Positions 12,881 through 13,942 of a stretch of 13,942 nt of DNA are shown piece by piece. A program made the position numbers and the translations under genes. Origin of the DNA: a bacterium (GTDB lineage Bacteria; Bacteroidota; Bacteroidia; Bacteroidales; Bacteroidaceae); contig SFXD01000059.1 of the NCBI GenBank assembly GCA_004559785.1, positions 1 through 13,942 of the forward strand, in the 5' to 3' direction. Every line of letters begins with the position of its first letter. The first letter of the stretch is position 1. The notes beneath the pieces were generated by a model. The model was not told the origin of the DNA and made no database searches. It saw only the letters and a list, made by a program, of their open reading frames with translations.

Positions 12881-13767
12881 GCACGCATACACGACACTTC
12901 CGGGTCAGCGAGGTCAGACCCTACATCAACTGGCCCTACTTCTTCCATGCGTGGGGATTTCCCGTGCGCTTCTCCGCCATATCCCAGATACACGCATGCC
13001 CCTCTTGCAGGCAGGCTTGGGTCAACGGCTTCACGAGCGAAGAACGCTCCCGTGCCATCGAGGCGATGAAACTGTACGACGACGCCTGCCGTGTGCTGGA
13101 CTCATGGGGCCACTCGCCACTCTGTACGCATTCCCGTGTCCGCCTGCTGGAAGCCAACGGCGATGGAGAGGACATAGTGCTCACCCGTCTCGGCATCACC
13201 ATCCCCCTGCTACGCCAGCAGCATCCGGCCGAAGAAGGGCCTTGCCTATGCCTTGCCGACTTCGTGCGACCCTTGGAGAGCGGCAAGGCCGACAGAATCG
13301 GACTCTTCGTATGCACGGCGGACCAGGGATTCATACCTCAGCATCATGACAACTACGACACCTTGCTCTGTCAGACCCTTGCCGACAGGTTGGCAGAGGC
13401 TACGGCAGAACTCGCCCACCAGATAACGAGGCGAGAGTGGTGGGGATATGCCCCCGACGAGAACCTGTGCGTAAGGGAACTTTTCGAGGAGAGATACCAG
13501 GGGAAACGTCCTGCCGTGGGCTACCCTTCCCTGCCCGACCAGAGCCTCTGCTTCCTGCTGTCCGACCTGCTGGACTTCCCGTCGCTCGGCGTGACCCTTA
13601 CCGAGAGCGGGGCCATGGTGCCGCATGCCAGCACCTGCGGACTCATGCTTTCACATCCCGCCACGAGACACTTCAGCGTGGGGCCTGTTGGCGACGACCA
13701 GTTGCAGGACTATGCCCGTCGCAGGGGGATGAAGGTGGAAGACCTGCGCCGCTTCGTTGCACATTAG
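12877..13767 (+). CDS. Stand-alone vitamin B12-dependent methionine synthase activation domain protein
   Basis: A 296-residue protein related to the C-terminal AdoMet-binding activation domain of MetH, which remethylates oxidised cobalamin. Family motifs in order are YINWPYFFHAWGF (16-28), DNYDTLLCQTLADRLAEATAE (158-178), WWGYAPDENL (188-197), RPAVGYPSLPD (211-221, AdoMet loop), TESGAMVPHAST (242-253) and DDQLQDYARRRG (273-284). The homocysteine, folate and cobalamin domains of full MetH are absent, so it would act in trans on another protein. An extra segment with CPSCRQAW (41-48) follows the N-terminal motif. Two differences from classic MetH stand out: Gln222 where PEH/PDH is usual, and LML where GWYF is usual. 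ATG 12877 overlaps the acyltransferase stop (ATGA). Confidence 0.88.
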   Translation: MSTHTRHFRVSEVRPYINWPYFFHAWGFPVRFSAISQIHACPSCRQAWVNGFTSEERSRAIEAMKLYDDACRVLDSWGHSPLCTHSRVRLLEANGDGEDIVLTRLGITIPLLRQQHPAEEGPCLCLADFVRPLESGKADRIGLFVCTADQGFIPQHHDNYDTLLCQTLADRLAEATAELAHQITRREWWGYAPDENLCVRELFEERYQGKRPAVGYPSLPDQSLCFLLSDLLDFPSLGVTLTESGAMVPHASTCGLMLSHPATRHFSVGPVGDDQLQDYARRRGMKVEDLRRFVAH

Positions 13768-13807
13768 CCATTATTTTAGGGTCAGGGGTTAGAGATTGTG
13801 GGTTTTT

Positions 13808-13850
13808 GAGAGATTTGAGAGATGAGAGATTTGAGAGATTTGAGAGATTT
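13808..13850. repeat. 9-bp tandem repeat, unit GAGAGATTT
   Basis: Five consecutive copies of GAGAGATTT, lengths 9, 7, 9, 9 and 9; the second copy lacks its last two T. The array begins 40 nt after the stop of the activation-domain gene. Confidence 0.9.
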
Positions 13851-13853
13851 CTA

Positions 13854-13886
13854 TCGTGAACCACGCATCAGTAGGGCGATTCACGA
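13854..13886. repeat. Short inverted repeat beside the tandem repeat
   Basis: TCGTGAA (13854-13860) and TTCACGA (13880-13886) are perfect reverse complements separated by 19 nt. It could be a hairpin at the RNA level or part of a dispersed palindromic repeat. There is no T-tract, so it is not a clear terminator. Confidence 0.5.
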
Positions 13887-13942
13887 AATTTCAGAAGAAC
13901 GAATAAGGCAACAATCAAGACTAAAGGGGTGCTCTATAAATT

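Larger units (their letters stand above)
13768..13942. other. Gene-poor terminal stretch
   Basis: After the activation-domain gene stops, 175 nt remain, holding a purine-rich tandem repeat and a 7-bp inverted repeat. No promoter, terminator or RNA gene is recognised. One frame is open from ATG 13822 to the window edge (40 codons), but it starts inside the tandem repeat and encodes a repetitive MRDLRDLRDF start, so I do not call it a gene. Confidence 0.6.

Noticed and set aside
13808..13850. CRISPR-like array
   Set aside because: The repeat unit is 9 bp with no spacers and no cas genes nearby.
13822..13942. Start of a gene reading off the right edge (ATG 13822)
   Set aside because: It begins within the tandem repeat, has no promoter or ribosome binding site distinct from the repeat, and gives a repetitive peptide; 40 codons are too few to judge.

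Overview
The window looks like ordinary chromosome from a fairly GC-rich member of the Bacteroidales, most likely Prevotella or a close relative. Four things point there. Promoters fit the Bacteroidetes pattern TTTG-N19-21-TAnnTTTG and Shine-Dalgarno sequences are mostly weak. The lipoproteins are of Bacteroidetes type (acidic residues after the lipobox cysteine, and a DUF4369 domain). There is a DUF2520-KdsC-Maf gene order. A MetH activation domain is encoded as a separate gene. The genus is inferred from protein resemblance recalled from memory, not from a search.

Layout. (1) Positions 1-2541, minus strand: a tightly packed operon read right to left, nitroreductase, Rossmann/DUF2520 protein, KDO-8-phosphate phosphatase-like HAD protein, Maf nucleotide pyrophosphatase, then a surface lipoprotein cut by the window edge. 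(2) 2633-4258, minus strand: guaA (GMP synthase) with its own promoter and a leader of about 80 nt. (3) 4395-6532, plus strand: a polyprenol-phosphate mannosyltransferase-like GT2 enzyme coupled by ATGA to dihydroorotase. (4) 6543-8504, plus strand: a queuosine-precursor operon, YhhQ transporter, queC and queF, behind a strong promoter and a structured leader. The last 40 nt of that leader fold as an H-type pseudoknot matching the preQ1-I riboswitch at the ligand-contacting positions. (5) 8527-10335, minus strand: dnaX, convergent with queF and divergent from (6) 10448-11261, plus strand: an FtsB/DivIC-like division protein and a small membrane protein. The dnaX and ftsB-like promoters lie in a near-perfect 18-bp inverted repeat. 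(7) 11276-13767, plus strand: a DUF4369 lipoprotein, a PlsC-like acyltransferase and the MetH activation-domain protein, the last two coupled by ATGA. (8) 13768-13942: no convincing gene; a 9-bp tandem repeat and a short inverted repeat.

How the genes work together. The clearest circuit is the queuosine block: QueC makes preQ0, QueF reduces it to preQ1, YhhQ imports the same bases, and the leader pseudoknot is placed so that preQ1 would hide the yhhQ ribosome binding site. The rest is housekeeping: nucleotide metabolism (guaA, pyrC, maf), envelope assembly (kdsC-like, GT2, acyltransferase, lipoproteins), DNA replication (dnaX), division (ftsB-like) and cobalamin-dependent methionine synthase repair. 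I saw no insertion sequence, prophage, CRISPR array, tRNA or rRNA. The best candidate for something under-described is the yhhQ leader: the pseudoknot plus an unexplained second stem upstream of it.
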